A DNA stretch of 64,000 nt from Paraburkholderia sp. FT54 (GTDB lineage Bacteria > Pseudomonadota > Gammaproteobacteria > Burkholderiales > Burkholderiaceae), in contig NZ_CP134196.1 in the NCBI RefSeq assembly GCF_031585635.1, positions 372,001 to 436,000 on the forward strand. The letters run 5' to 3'. Position numbers and translations under genes: made by a program. Positions 18,009 through 27,245 of the stretch are shown here, one piece after another (the stretch's first letter is position 1; the number at the start of each line of letters is the position of its first letter). Below the pieces are notes generated by a model that saw nothing but the letters and a program-made list of their open reading frames with translations, was not told the DNA's origin and searched no databases.

Positions 18009-18265
18009 GATGGATTTCTCAAAGTGGATTCAGGGTCCGCGTCGTTGCCGGTGTAGGACCACGAAGCGCGATGGGTGGAATATGGACGAACGTATTAAAC
18101 CCATCAAGCGGCTGGACGTGAATGCACAATTCCACTGAGACCAACAATGGTACAGGGGCGACGAGGCGCGTGGTCACGCCGTTCCATCCGACTGTATTTA
18201 AACCAGTACGATTGTATTTTTTCGTCAGATGGAAGGCGACGGGCCGCCGCCCGCTTGCGGATGAA

Positions 18266-18976
18266 TCAATCGCCCGCTTTGCTCGACTCGTGGGCGCGGC
18301 GCAGCCGTTCGCGGCTATTGCTCAAGTGCATGCGCATGGCGGCGCGCGCGTCGTCCGGATCTTGCCGTTCGATCGCGCGGTAGATCATCTGATGCTCGCT
18401 GAGCACATTGCGCAGATGCTCGATATGGTCGAGTTCCGCGATCTCCGCGGAGCCGAGCCGCGTGCGAGGACTCACCGCGCGACCGAGCTGGCTGAGCACG
18501 TCGAAGAAATAGCGATTGCCGCTCGCGCGTGCGATCTGCAAATGAAACTCGATGTCGTGCGCGAGCGTGTCGGTGCTGCCGCGTTCGAGTTCGGACTCGA
18601 AACGCTCCAGCGCGCCACGGATCTGCTTGAGGTTCTGGTCGGTGCGCCGCGCCGCGGCCAGCGCGGCGGAGGCGGCTTCGACGTCGATGCGGAATTCGAT
18701 GATCGCCATCGCGTCCAGCATGCTGGACAGATCGGCGGCCGGTAACTGCATGGATTTTTCCGTGGCGGGCGCCAACACGAAGGTGCCGATACCGTGACGC
18801 GTCTCGACCACCTTGGCCGCCTGCAGCCGCGAAATCGCCTCGCGCACCACGGAGCGGCTCACCGAGAGCTGCTTCATCATCGCGACTTCGGTGGGAATCC
18901 GGTCGCCCGGCCTCAGGGTGCCGCGGCGGATTTCATCGGAAAGGGTGGCCACCACCTTCTCAGTTAGGCTGCTCAT
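18266..18976 (-). CDS. GntR/FadR-subfamily regulator, probable glucarate-operon repressor
   Basis: A 236-residue regulator with an N-terminal GntR winged HTH (DEIRRGTLRPGDRIPTE, then SVSRSVVREAISRLQ) and a C-terminal all-helical FCD ligand domain (FRIDVEAASAALAA, and metal-ligand-type His residues in DIEFHLQIA). The ATG at 18976 starts the conserved region; a GTG at 19012 is possible. It is divergent from the glucarate transporter and enzyme genes across a 428-bp gap containing two copies of a 12-bp dyad, so it most likely represses that operon until glucarate or a downstream sugar acid binds. This role is inferred from position. Confidence 0.9.
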   Translation of the reverse strand: MSSLTEKVVATLSDEIRRGTLRPGDRIPTEVAMMKQLSVSRSVVREAISRLQAAKVVETRHGIGTFVLAPATEKSMQLPAADLSSMLDAMAIIEFRIDVEAASAALAAARRTDQNLKQIRGALERFESELERGSTDTLAHDIEFHLQIARASGNRYFFDVLSQLGRAVSPRTRLGSAEIAELDHIEHLRNVLSEHQMIYRAIERQDPDDARAAMRMHLSNSRERLRRAHESSKAGD

Positions 18977-19164
18977 TTCTGTGGCTGGTTGATTGTTCGG
19001 CTGGAAGTGCACACATTGCGCGTGCGAGTGGCATCGTACGACGCCTCGACATAGTCATCATAGCGTCTGTCCGGTTAAGAACGATTGGATTCTCGCGTTA
19101 GCGATGGGTTGCGCAGATGAGGTTCAGGCTCGACTTGACGGATGGAAAGCACGACTGTTTTTGA

Positions 19165-19176
19165 TGTCATCAGACA
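19165..19176. promoter_or_regulatory. Candidate GntR operator, copy 1 (TGTCATCAGACA)
   Basis: A TGTC-N4-GACA dyad extended to ATGTCATCAGACAT. It is closer to the regulator gene than copy 2 and shares 11 of 12 bases with it. FadR-family regulators typically bind short dyads of this size. Confidence 0.55.
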
Positions 19177-19297
19177 TCCTAGTTCGATTCGATGTGTTCA
19201 TCTTTGCCAAGGGCTGGCTGGCCGAACAGTACGGCATTATAGAGCTATTTGGCAGGGTAAACACCGCATTGGAATCGCCTATAAAACCAAGGTAGAC

Positions 19298-19309
19298 TGT
19301 CGTCAGACA
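19298..19309. promoter_or_regulatory. Candidate GntR operator, copy 2 (TGTCGTCAGACA)
   Basis: This copy lies about 95 bp before the transporter start and just after an A+T-rich ATAAAA patch, where a repressor would overlap the promoter. It is separated from copy 1 by 133 bp, about 12.7 helical turns, so looping between the two is conceivable. Confidence 0.55.
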
Positions 19310-19404
19310 ACGTATCACGCATTTCAGGACGGAAAGCCGGCCTGCTTGAATGCGCCGCGTTGCGCTCGATCAGGCCGCCTGAGCGGCCGAAACTGGAGTC
19401 AATC

Positions 19405-20733
19405 TTGACCTCTGCTATCACCGCCGCCGACCCGCTCGAATCCGCAGTCTCCAAGGTCAAACGGCACGTGCTGCCGCTGTTTCTGATCATGTTCATCGCG
19501 AACTACATCGACCGCGTGAACATCGGCTTCGTCAATTCTCACATGCAGACGGACCTCGGCATCGGCGCCGCGGCTTATGGCCTTGGGAGCGGTTTGTTCT
19601 TCATCGGCTACGCGCTGTTCGAAGTGCCCTCTAACGTGTTGATGCAAAAGTACGGCGCGCGCGCGTGGCTCACCCGCATCATGGGCACTTGGGGGCTGGT
19701 CGCGGCGGCGATGGCGTTCGTCTGGAACGACACTTCGTTCTATGTGCTGCGGTTCCTGCTCGGCGTCGCCGAGGCCGGTTTCTTTCCCGGCGTGGTCTTT
19801 TACTTCACGCAATGGCTGCCGCAGAAGGAGCGCGGCAAGGCGGTGGCGGTTTTTCTCGGCGGCTCCGCGCTGGCATCGGTCCTGTCCGGTCCGATCACGG
19901 GCAGCCTGCTGTCCATTCGCGGCTTCGGTTTGCACGGCTGGCAATGGATGTTTCTGATCGAAGGGGGCTTTTCGATCGTGCTGTGCGCGGTGAGCTGGAT
20001 GCTGCTGAAGTCGCGTATTCGCGATGCCTCGTGGCTGAGCGCCGAAGAGCAGAACGTGCTGCAAACGTCGATCGCGGCGGAGCAGGCCGAGCGCGAGGCG
20101 CACGGCGGCGCGCATCTGCCGGCCATGAAGCTGCTCAAGGATCCGCAGATTCTGTTGTTCTGCTTCCTGTACTTCGCGATTCAATTGACCATCTACGCGG
20201 CCACCTTCTGGCTGCCTACGATCATCCGCAAAATGGGCGGCCTGTCCGACTTCGAAGTCGGCATGTTCAACGCGATTCCGTGGCTCATCGCCATGTTCGC
20301 GATGTACTGCTTCGCGTTGCTGTCCGCAAAGTGGCGCTTCCAGCAAGCGTGGCTGGCTGTGGCGCTCGTCATCGCCGCGTGCGGGTTGTTCGCTTCGACC
20401 TCGGGTAATCCGGTGCTGTCGTTCGTGGCCATCTGTTTCTCGGCGATCGGTTTCAAGGCGGCGGCTTCGCTGTTCTGGCCGATTCCGCAGGGTTATCTGG
20501 ACGCACGCGTCGCCGCGGCGGTGATCGCGCTGATCAACTCGGTGGGCAACCTCGGCGGATTCTTCGCGCCGGCCGCGTTCGGTTATCTGCAGCAACACAC
20601 CGGTTCGATTACCGGCGGCCTGTACGGCCTCGCCGTGGCTTCGTTGATTGCGGCCGCGGCCGGTTTCCTGACCCGCAACCGGCGCGTGAACCACGACGTG
20701 CTGCCGGAATCGCTCCAGCATGAAGTCCACTGA
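19405..20733 (+). CDS. MFS transporter, glucarate/galactarate type (ACS family)
   Basis: A 442-residue 12-TM permease of the anion:cation symporter branch of the MFS, similar in pattern to GudP/GarP/D-galactonate carriers (ANYIDRVNIGFVNSHMQTDL near the N-terminus, then FEVPSNVLMQKYGARAWLTR). I choose the TTG at 19405 because GGAG is 7 nt upstream and family similarity begins just after; an upstream TTG at 19360 has no ribosome-binding site. It is followed by gudD and kdgD and divergent from the GntR gene, so it most likely imports D-glucarate and possibly galactarate across the inner membrane. Confidence 0.9.
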   Translation: MTSAITAADPLESAVSKVKRHVLPLFLIMFIANYIDRVNIGFVNSHMQTDLGIGAAAYGLGSGLFFIGYALFEVPSNVLMQKYGARAWLTRIMGTWGLVAAAMAFVWNDTSFYVLRFLLGVAEAGFFPGVVFYFTQWLPQKERGKAVAVFLGGSALASVLSGPITGSLLSIRGFGLHGWQWMFLIEGGFSIVLCAVSWMLLKSRIRDASWLSAEEQNVLQTSIAAEQAEREAHGGAHLPAMKLLKDPQILLFCFLYFAIQLTIYAATFWLPTIIRKMGGLSDFEVGMFNAIPWLIAMFAMYCFALLSAKWRFQQAWLAVALVIAACGLFASTSGNPVLSFVAICFSAIGFKAAASLFWPIPQGYLDARVAAAVIALINSVGNLGGFFAPAAFGYLQQHTGSITGGLYGLAVASLIAAAAGFLTRNRRVNHDVLPESLQHEVH

Positions 20734-20865
20734 CTACACTGACTGACAGAACCGCCAATCATGCATCACGTACTTTCCGGTTTCCGTCCGGTGCCCGCGT
20801 CGGGCGCGATCGCACAGCGCCTTGATTTTCGCCGCCCGGCTCACTAACTTTTCCGGTCCAACATC

Positions 20866-22215
20866 ATGTCCACGAAACCTACCGAATCGAACGCTACGCC
20901 GGTCGTCACTGAACTGCGCGTCGTGCCTGTCGCCGGCCGCGACAGCATGTTGCTCAATCTGAGCGGCGCGCATGGCCCGTTCTTCACGCGCAATATCGTC
21001 ATTCTGCGCGACAGCGCGGGACACACCGGCGTCGGTGAAGTGCCGGGCGGCGAGAGCATCCGCAAGACCATCGACGACGCGCGTCCGCTCGTCGTCGGCC
21101 AGTCGATCGGCAATCTGCAAGCGGTCCTGAACAAGGCGCGCACGCAATTCGCCGATCGCGACGCCGGCGGCCGCGGTTTGCAGACCTTCGATCTGCGCAC
21201 CACCATTCACGCGGTGACCGCGCTCGAAGCCGCGTTGCTCGATCTGCTCGGCCAGCATCTGGGCGTTCCCGTCGCCGCGCTGCTCGGCGAAGGCCAGCAA
21301 CGCGACGAAGTGGAAATGCTCGGCTATCTGTTCTACATCGGCGAGCGCAAGAAAACCGATCTGGAATACGCGAGCGGCGCCGATGGCCGCGACGACTGGG
21401 AGCGCGTGCGCACCGAAGAAGCCATGACGCCGGAAGCAATCGTGCGGTTGGCCGAAGCCGCGCAGGCACGCTACGGCTTCAACGACTTCAAGCTGAAGGG
21501 CGGTGTACTTGCCGGCGACGCCGAAATCGAAGCCGTCACCGCGCTCGCCGAACGTTTCCCGAAGGCCCGCGTCACGCTCGACCCGAACGGCGCCTGGTCA
21601 CTGGCGGAGGCGGTGCGCCTGTGCCGCGACAAGCACGACGTGCTGGCCTACGCGGAAGATCCGTGCGGCGCCGAAAACGGTTATTCGGGCCGCGAGGTGA
21701 TGGCCGAGTTCCGCCGCGCGACCGGCTTGCCGACGGCGACCAACATGATCGCCACCGACTGGCGCCAGATGGGTCACGCGATCCAGTTGCAGTCCGTGGA
21801 TATTCCGCTGGCCGATCCGCACTTCTGGACCATGCAGGGCTCGGTGCGCGTCGCGCAGATGTGCAATGACTGGGGCCTCACGTGGGGTTCGCACTCGAAC
21901 AATCACTTCGACATTTCGCTTGCGATGTTCACGCACGTGGCGGCCGCCGCGCCCGGCAAGATCACGGCGATCGACACGCACTGGATCTGGCAGGACGGCC
22001 AGCGTCTGACGCGCGAGCCGCTGCGGATCGTCGGCGGCAAGGTCAAGGTGCCGCAGGCCGCGGGGCTCGGTATCGAACTCGATATGGATGAGATCGAGAA
22101 GGCGCACGCGTTGTATCAGCAGCACGGCCTGGGCGCGCGCGACGACGGTGTGGCCATGCAATACCTGATTCCGAACTGGAAGTTCGATAACAAGCGCCCG
22201 TGTCTGGTGCGCTGA
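20866..22215 (+). CDS. gudD: Glucarate dehydratase
   Basis: A 449-residue member of the enolase superfamily, converting D-glucarate (and L-idarate) to 5-keto-4-deoxyglucarate in the cytoplasm. All expected residues are visible: the KxK bases Lys209/Lys211 in DFKLKGG, metal ligands Asp239/Asn240 in VTLDPNGAW and Glu264 in YAEDPCG, and the catalytic His343 in [11 protein letters not shown]. Length and order match GudD and not galactarate dehydratase. It is the middle gene of the transporter-gudD-kdgD operon. A 132-bp spacer precedes it; no strong ribosome-binding site is visible, but the ATG fits the family start. Confidence 0.95.
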   Translation: MSTKPTESNATPVVTELRVVPVAGRDSMLLNLSGAHGPFFTRNIVILRDSAGHTGVGEVPGGESIRKTIDDARPLVVGQSIGNLQAVLNKARTQFADRDAGGRGLQTFDLRTTIHAVTALEAALLDLLGQHLGVPVAALLGEGQQRDEVEMLGYLFYIGERKKTDLEYASGADGRDDWERVRTEEAMTPEAIVRLAEAAQARYGFNDFKLKGGVLAGDAEIEAVTALAERFPKARVTLDPNGAWSLAEAVRLCRDKHDVLAYAEDPCGAENGYSGREVMAEFRRATGLPTATNMIATDWRQMGHAIQLQSVDIPLADPHFWTMQGSVRVAQMCNDWGLTWGSHSNNHFDISLAMFTHVAAAAPGKITAIDTHWIWQDGQRLTREPLRIVGGKVKVPQAAGLGIELDMDEIEKAHALYQQHGLGARDDGVAMQYLIPNWKFDNKRPCLVR

Positions 22216-22301
22216 ACTCACGATGACCCGAGCGGCGGCGCGGAACACCGCGCGCGCTCACCGTACTTGACGCTATCCACGCCACTCACGTTATTCACGC
22301 C

Positions 22302-23219
22302 ATGACTTCACCTCAAGAACTCAAAGCCATCGTTTCCGAAGGGCTGCTGTCCTTTCCCGTGACCGACTTCGACGCGCACGGCGATTTTCGCGCCGGTACT
22401 TATGCTAAACGTCTCGAATGGCTGGCGCCCTACGGCGCGACCGCGCTGTTTGCCGCAGGCGGCACGGGTGAATTCTTTTCGCTGACCAGAAGCGACTACA
22501 CGAACGTGATCCGCACGGCGACCGAGACCTGCCGAGGCAAGGTGCCGATTCTCGCGGGCGCGGGCGGCCCGACGCGCGTGGCGATCGAGTATGCGCAGGA
22601 AGCCGAGCGGCTCGGCGCAAACGGCGTGCTGCTGATGCCGCATTATCTGACCGAGGCGTCGCAGGAAGGCATTGCGGCGCACGTGGAGCAGGTGTGCAAG
22701 TCGGTGCCGAACATCGGCGTGATCGTCTACAACCGGGCGAATTCCAGGCTGAACGCGGACATGCTCGAACGTCTCGCGGACCGCTGCCCGAACCTGATCG
22801 GCTTCAAGGATGGCGTGGGTGAAATCGAAGCGATGGTGACGATTCGCCGCCGCCTCGGCGACCGCTTCTCGTATCTCGGCGGACTGCCGACCGCGGAGGT
22901 CTACGCAGCGGCTTATAGGGCGCTGGGTGTGCCGGTGTATTCGTCGGCGGTGTTCAACTTCATTCCGAAGACGGCGCTGGAGTTCTATCGCGCGGTCGCC
23001 GCCGATGATCATGTAACGCAAGCGAGGCTGCTCGACGAATTCTTCCTGCCGTATCTGGCGATCCGGAATCGCCGTGCGGGTTACGCGGTGAGCATCGTGA
23101 AGGCGGGCGCGAAACTGGTGGGTCACGACGCCGGTCCGGTACGCGCGCCGCTGACCGATCTGACCGACGAAGAGTTGGCACAACTCGATGCACTGATCAG
23201 GAAGCTCGGCGCGCAATAA
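22302..23219 (+). CDS. kdgD: 5-dehydro-4-deoxyglucarate dehydratase
   Basis: A 305-residue member of the DHDPS/NAL class I aldolase superfamily that decarboxylates and dehydrates 5-keto-4-deoxyglucarate to 2,5-dioxopentanoate (alpha-ketoglutarate semialdehyde). The Schiff-base Lys169 lies in LIGFKDGVG and the conserved Tyr143 in IVYNR; FPVTDFD and GGTGEFFSL are diagnostic near the N-terminus. It follows gudD by 86 bp. The next enzyme, a semialdehyde dehydrogenase yielding 2-oxoglutarate, is not in this window and must be encoded elsewhere. Confidence 0.95.
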   Translation: MTSPQELKAIVSEGLLSFPVTDFDAHGDFRAGTYAKRLEWLAPYGATALFAAGGTGEFFSLTRSDYTNVIRTATETCRGKVPILAGAGGPTRVAIEYAQEAERLGANGVLLMPHYLTEASQEGIAAHVEQVCKSVPNIGVIVYNRANSRLNADMLERLADRCPNLIGFKDGVGEIEAMVTIRRRLGDRFSYLGGLPTAEVYAAAYRALGVPVYSSAVFNFIPKTALEFYRAVAADDHVTQARLLDEFFLPYLAIRNRRAGYAVSIVKAGAKLVGHDAGPVRAPLTDLTDEELAQLDALIRKLGAQ

Positions 23220-23288
23220 GGCAGGCGCCGGTTCTTCTGCGAATACGACGCCGCGATGCACGTGCGGCGTTCGTCTCGACGGTTAGGA

Positions 23289-23323
23289 CGGCCGCTGCAA
23301 TTCTCATGCGATTACAGCGGCCG
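23289..23323. other. Hairpin between kdgD and the convergent exporter gene
   Basis: CGGCCGCTG (23289-23297) and CAGCGGCCG (23315-23323) are perfect 9-bp arms around a 17-bp loop. It lies 70 bp after the kdgD stop and 48 bp from the end of the convergent exporter gene, so it could end transcription from either side, but no T-run follows. It is a possible Rho-assisted or stabilising element. Confidence 0.4.
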
Positions 23324-23370
23324 GAAAGCGCAACGTGGTCAATGCGGCATGTGCTCAACAGGTCGCGCCT

Positions 23371-24927
23371 TCAGCCCTTGTGAAACACCACGTGCGAAAT
23401 CCGCTGCACCAGCAGCGCGGCCGCCAGCGCCGCGACCGCGGTCAGCCACACGCCGATATGAATCGACTGCACCAGCGCATTGCGCGCCGTGTCGATCAAG
23501 GCGAGCGTATCGAGCCCTGACGGCTTCATATCCGCGATCAGCTTCAGACGCGACGCTTCATCGATCAGAATGCGCAGGTCGACGAAGCGCGGCCGCCATT
23601 GCGACGCGACCGGCTCGCCGAGCACGCTCATCGTGCGCGTGACCACATCGCGGTAATGGTGCTGCACCACGGTCGCGACAATGCTCGTGCCCAGCATCCC
23701 GCCCACCATGCGCGTGGATTGCAGCAATGCCGTCGTGATGCCGAAGCGTTCGCGCCCGGCAATCTCCTGGCCGAACACATTCAGATTGTTGAGGATGAAA
23801 CCGAGGCCGATGCCGACTGCGCCCATCGGCAATTCGATCCACAGGTGCGGCGTGTCCGGATTCGCAAACGCCAGCGCAATGGACGCGATGAGCAGCAGTG
23901 CGAAGCCGATCGACAGAGTCTGCGTGGGCTTCTTCATGTGAATCACGATGCGCGTATTCACCAGACTGCCCAGCGCGATACAGGCGGCGATCGGCGTGGC
24001 GAGCAGCCCGGCCTGTTGCGGCGACAGTCCGAAGCCGCCTTGCAGCAGCAGCGGCGCGAAGAAGATCAGTGAGAACATCACGAAGCCCGACAGCATGCCG
24101 AGCGTGAACAGCGTGACGAGTTGCGGGTCCTTGAACAGGTCGAGCGGAATGATCGGATGCGTGGCGCGCTTCTCGCAGATCAGCAGTGCAATCGCGCCCA
24201 CGACCACGCAGGCGGCCAGCATGAGATTGCCGGCGGTCAGGCCGTTTTTCGGCACTGCTTCGATGAAAGCCTGCAGACCGCCGAGCACGGCCGCGACCAG
24301 CGCCGCGCCGAGCCAGTCGATCTTCACGTCGCCTTCATGCGGACGCCGGAAGCTCGGCAGATGCGCCCAGATGAAATAGAGCGCTGCCGCGCCAACCGGC
24401 AAGTTGATCAGGAAGGTCGAGCGCCAGCCCCAGTGTTCGCTCATCCAGCCGCCGAGCGAGGGTCCGCCCGCGGTGCCGATGCCGTACGCGGCCGCCATCA
24501 CCACTTGCCAGCGCACCCGCGCGCGCGGATCGGGAAACAGATCGGGAATCGACGCGAACGCCGTGCCGACCATCATCCCGCCGCCGACGCCTTGCAAGCC
24601 GCGCGCGATCACGAGAAACAGCATGTCGTTGGCGGCGCCGCAGAGCACCGACGCCACCGTGAACGTGATGACCGCGGCAATCACGAAACGCTTGCGGCCG
24701 AAGTAGTCGCCGAGCCGCCCGAACACCGGCACCGTCACCACGGAAGCCAGCAGATACGCGCTGGCGATCCACGCGTAGTACTCGAAACCATGCAATTCGG
24801 CGACGATGGAAGGCAGCGCGGTGCTGACGACCGTCTGGTCGAGTGCGACCAGCATATTGACGAGGCCGATGCCGAGCATGGCGAACAGGGCGTTTCGGAA
24901 CGGCAGGGCAGTGGCAGTCGGATTCAC
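23371..24927 (-). CDS. DHA2-family MFS drug exporter (EmrB/QacA type)
   Basis: A 518-residue 14-TM permease of the DHA2 family. The signature LDQTVVSTALPSI is in TM1, followed by GRLGDYFGRKR between TM2 and TM3. Such proteins export lipophilic drugs, acids or antibiotics in exchange for protons. It begins with GTG at 24927 and has no membrane-fusion (EmrA) or outer-membrane partner next to it, so it probably works as a single-component exporter. A 7-bp inverted repeat lies about 95 bp upstream. No regulator gene is adjacent in the same direction. Substrate unknown. Confidence 0.9.
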   Translation of the reverse strand: MNPTATALPFRNALFAMLGIGLVNMLVALDQTVVSTALPSIVAELHGFEYYAWIASAYLLASVVTVPVFGRLGDYFGRKRFVIAAVITFTVASVLCGAANDMLFLVIARGLQGVGGGMMVGTAFASIPDLFPDPRARVRWQVVMAAAYGIGTAGGPSLGGWMSEHWGWRSTFLINLPVGAAALYFIWAHLPSFRRPHEGDVKIDWLGAALVAAVLGGLQAFIEAVPKNGLTAGNLMLAACVVVGAIALLICEKRATHPIIPLDLFKDPQLVTLFTLGMLSGFVMFSLIFFAPLLLQGGFGLSPQQAGLLATPIAACIALGSLVNTRIVIHMKKPTQTLSIGFALLLIASIALAFANPDTPHLWIELPMGAVGIGLGFILNNLNVFGQEIAGRERFGITTALLQSTRMVGGMLGTSIVATVVQHHYRDVVTRTMSVLGEPVASQWRPRFVDLRILIDEASRLKLIADMKPSGLDTLALIDTARNALVQSIHIGVWLTAVAALAAALLVQRISHVVFHKG

Positions 24928-25020
24928 GGATCTGAGGGAAAGCTTTGCAAAGTGGACGCTGCGCGGCCGGCGCAGGTCAGGGTCTTGACAACGGGTGGCC
25001 CTCTAGTTGTCTGACCTCTT

Positions 25021-25046
25021 GGGGAAAGGATTATACGGGTTTCCCC
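25021..25046. promoter_or_regulatory. Inverted repeat upstream of the DHA2 exporter
   Basis: GGGGAAA (25021-25027) and TTTCCCC (25040-25046) are perfect arms around 12 bp containing TTATAC. The location about 95 bp before the exporter start suits an operator, but a promoter-overlapping chance dyad is also possible. Confidence 0.35.
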
Positions 25047-25077
25047 TTATTCGAAACTATTCTCTGGACTCTCCGGC

Positions 25078-25109
25078 AAAAAAAATGCCGTGCGCAGCCG
25101 GCACGGCAT
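25078..25109 (-). terminator. Intrinsic terminator after the aroQ-like gene
   Basis: On the minus strand a perfect 9-bp stem, ATGCCGTGC/GCACGGCAT with a 7-nt loop, is followed directly by eight T residues (the A-run at 25078-25085 on the plus strand). It ends the transporter/aroQ-like unit about 85 bp after its last stop. Confidence 0.93.
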
Positions 25110-25148
25110 GATTGGGGGGCGAGGCGGCAAGCCGCGTTCGGTTTGCGC

Positions 25149-25170
25149 GCGCGGGCCGGTCGGCCCGCGC
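25149..25170. other. GC hairpin just downstream of the aroQ-like gene
   Basis: GCGCGGGCC (25149-25157), loop GGTC, GGCCCGCGC (25162-25170). It is a perfect, very stable hairpin between the aroQ-like stop and the terminator, without its own T-run. It could protect the mRNA 3' end. Confidence 0.5.
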
Positions 25171-25192
25171 CCTGCAGCCTCGGCAAGCAGCC

Positions 25193-25648
25193 TTAGCCGA
25201 AGCTCGGACTTTTGCCGAGCGCCATCGCCATCGCTTGCAGCGCGACGAGATAGCCATTGGCGCCGAGTCCGCAGATCACGCCGGTCGCCGCGCGCGAGAT
25301 CAGCGAGTGGCGATAGGTTTCATCGCGCTTGTGGATGTTGGTGATGTGCAGCTCGATCAACGGTCGCTCGATCAGCTTCACCGCGTCGAAGACCGGCACC
25401 GACGCGAACGAAAAGCCCGCCGGATTGATGATCACCGCGGCGTCACGCTCGAACGCTTCCTGCAGCCAGTCGACCATGGTGGCCTCGCTGTTGGTCTGGC
25501 GGAACTCGCATGTGAGTTCGAGTCGGGTCGCGAGCGCTTCCACCTGCTGCTGGATTTGCGCCAGCGTGGTCGTCCCATACAGATGCGGCTCACGCTTGCC
25601 GAGCATGTTCAGGTTCGAGCCATTCAGTACGTATACGAGTTCAGTCAT
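25193..25648 (-). CDS. Type II 3-dehydroquinate dehydratase-like protein with altered active site
   Basis: A 151-residue protein with the full fold of type II dehydroquinases (dodecameric flavodoxin-like enzymes). In M. tuberculosis numbering, which this sequence follows without gaps, Asn12, Arg19, Tyr24, Asn75, Asp88, Glu99, His101 and Arg108 are kept. The normally invariant GAYTHxS loop reads AGFSFAS, so His81 is Phe; Arg112 is Tyr; and Ser103 is Thr. The catalytic Tyr/Arg/His set is therefore intact while substrate-contact residues differ. It is the second gene after a shikimate-type MHS transporter, divergent from an IclR regulator, so it is probably a catabolic paralogue acting on a quinate/shikimate-like compound and not the biosynthetic AroQ. 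Confidence 0.85.
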   Translation of the reverse strand: MTELVYVLNGSNLNMLGKREPHLYGTTTLAQIQQQVEALATRLELTCEFRQTNSEATMVDWLQEAFERDAAVIINPAGFSFASVPVFDAVKLIERPLIELHITNIHKRDETYRHSLISRAATGVICGLGANGYLVALQAMAMALGKSPSFG

Positions 25649-25709
25649 TGTTCAGTCGCCTGTTTGCAAAAATTCGGTGATTCAGCGTCACGCCGCGGCG
25701 TCGCGTGTC

Positions 25710-25738
25710 TTACGTGCGATGGCATTACGTGCGATGGC
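25710..25738. repeat. 14-bp tandem duplication at the end of the MHS transporter gene
   Basis: TTACGTGCGATGGC occurs at 25710-25723 and again at 25725-25738, a 15-bp period. It spans the transporter stop codon, duplicating the last four codons and the TAA. It looks like a recent slippage event and leaves the protein intact. Confidence 0.75.
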
Positions 25739-27101
25739 TGTTGCCCACGCCCGCAGACGCGAAGTTCGCCTCACCCGTGACGGCCGCCGTCGAGTCGGTG
25801 CGGTTCATGTCGATGCCGAGGGTTTCGCGTGCCGTCAGGATCATCACCAGCGAAATCACGTTGAAGACCACGCACACGGCGACGACGCCCCACGGCGAGC
25901 CGTTGCACACGGCAAAGAGCCACACGGCCAGCACCGGCATCGGGCCGCCCGCCACCAGGTTCGCGCCGGTGTAAGCGAGCGCGGAGCCGGAGTAGCGCAC
26001 ATTGGTCGGGAACGCTTCGGCGAACGCGACCGGCTGAATGCCGCTTTGAAACTGCGTGAAGCCGAGGAAGAAGCCCATCGCCGCGAGCATCGGTACAAAG
26101 TTTTTGGTGTCGAGAATCTGGAAGTACACGAAGAGCATCAGCAAGGTCGCGGTCGAGCCGATCGCGAGCGCCTTCTTGCGGCCGATCCTGTCGCTCAGCA
26201 TGCCGCCGGCGAGCGCACCGACGATCGCGCAGACATTGGCGCCCATCAGCAGCAGAAAGCCGGTTTGCTTGGGGATGGCGAGCGTCTTCGTGATGTAGCT
26301 GAGCGAGAACACCACGATCAGATAGAAGATCGCCGCGGGTCCGCAGAAGAACAGCATCCAGCGCAGAACGGTTCTCCAGTGCAGGCGCAGTGCATCGCGC
26401 AGCGGGCTGCCCACGTGCACGACTTCCGTTTTACGCAGTGCGACGAAGGCGGGCGTTTCGCTGACTCGCAAGCGTATATACACGCCGACGATCACGAGAA
26501 TGAAGCTCAGTATGAAAGGGATACGCCAGCCGTACGAGTCGAATGCCTGCGCCGACATCGTGGACGACAGCAGAAGCAGCACGCCGTTGGCCATGATCTG
26601 ACTCAGCGGCGAGCACAGGCCCAGCAGCCCGGAGTACTTGCCGCGTCGGTCGGCGCTGGCGTGTTCGATTGCCATCAGCTGCGCGCCGGTCGACTCGCCG
26701 CCCAGCGCGAAGCCTTGCAGAATGCGCAGCAGCACCAGCAGGACCGGCGCCCATACGCCAATGCTCGCGTAGGTCGGCAGCAGACCCATCAGCATCGAGG
26801 CGAGGCCCATCACCGTGACGGTGCCGAGCATGAGGTTGCGCCGCCCGAGTTTGTCGCCCAAATGGCCGCAGATGATCGCGCCAAGCGGCCGCGCGGCGAG
26901 CCCCACGCCGAAGGTCGCGAGCGAGGCGAGCAGGGCGGACGTCGAGTCCATCGAGGGGAAAAACAGTTTGGGCAAAACCGTGGCGGCCAATGCGCCGTAA
27001 AGCGTGAAGTCGAACCACTCGAGCGCGGTGCCGACGGCCGCCGCCGTGACCGCTCGCGTGCGCATCGCGGCATGCGTGCCTTGTTGCGTTTCCTGAATCA
27101 T
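25725..27101 (-). CDS. MFS transporter of the MHS family (shikimate/alpha-ketoglutarate type)
   Basis: A 458-residue 12-TM metabolite:H+ symporter. The N-terminus ALEWFDFTLYGALAATVLPK and the loop GHLGDKLGRRNLML are characteristic of ShiA/KgtP/proline-betaine carriers. AAGGAG lies before the ATG. It is followed by the aroQ-like gene after 76 bp and is divergent from an IclR-type regulator, a typical arrangement for uptake of a cyclic hydroxy acid such as quinate, shikimate or dehydroshikimate. Which acid is carried cannot be told from sequence. Confidence 0.9.
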   Translation of the reverse strand: MIQETQQGTHAAMRTRAVTAAAVGTALEWFDFTLYGALAATVLPKLFFPSMDSTSALLASLATFGVGLAARPLGAIICGHLGDKLGRRNLMLGTVTVMGLASMLMGLLPTYASIGVWAPVLLVLLRILQGFALGGESTGAQLMAIEHASADRRGKYSGLLGLCSPLSQIMANGVLLLLSSTMSAQAFDSYGWRIPFILSFILVIVGVYIRLRVSETPAFVALRKTEVVHVGSPLRDALRLHWRTVLRWMLFFCGPAAIFYLIVVFSLSYITKTLAIPKQTGFLLLMGANVCAIVGALAGGMLSDRIGRKKALAIGSTATLLMLFVYFQILDTKNFVPMLAAMGFFLGFTQFQSGIQPVAFAEAFPTNVRYSGSALAYTGANLVAGGPMPVLAVWLFAVCNGSPWGVVAVCVVFNVISLVMILTARETLGIDMNRTDSTAAVTGEANFASAGVGNSHRT

Positions 27102-27245
27102 GTTGTCTCCTTAACCGTCGCCGCACGGGATGCAGGCCGCGCGCGATGATCGCCGCCAACCGTTCCCCGCTCTCTTGTCTGACCGATGAATTCGGGGCGC
27201 TTTTGCCTCGCTGTGAGCCTCGCGCCGCCTTGAGACCAAGGTTAT

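Larger units (their letters stand above)
18977..19404. other. Divergent promoter region of the glucarate locus
   Basis: No gene is seen. The stretch is less G+C-rich than its flanks and holds both TGTC-N4-GACA sites (19165-19176 and 19298-19309), A+T-rich promoter-like sequence around 19281-19290, and a ribosome-binding site (GGAG, 19394-19397) for the transporter gene. Confidence 0.6.

Noticed and set aside
19399..20730. A 440-residue minus-strand frame opposite the glucarate transporter
   Set aside because: Its length mirrors the transporter gene and its composition is the antisense shadow of hydrophobic codons.
25329..27149. A plus-strand frame of about 600 residues opposite aroQ and the MHS transporter
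   Set aside because: Composition is Gln/His/Arg-rich and shadows two well-supported minus-strand genes.
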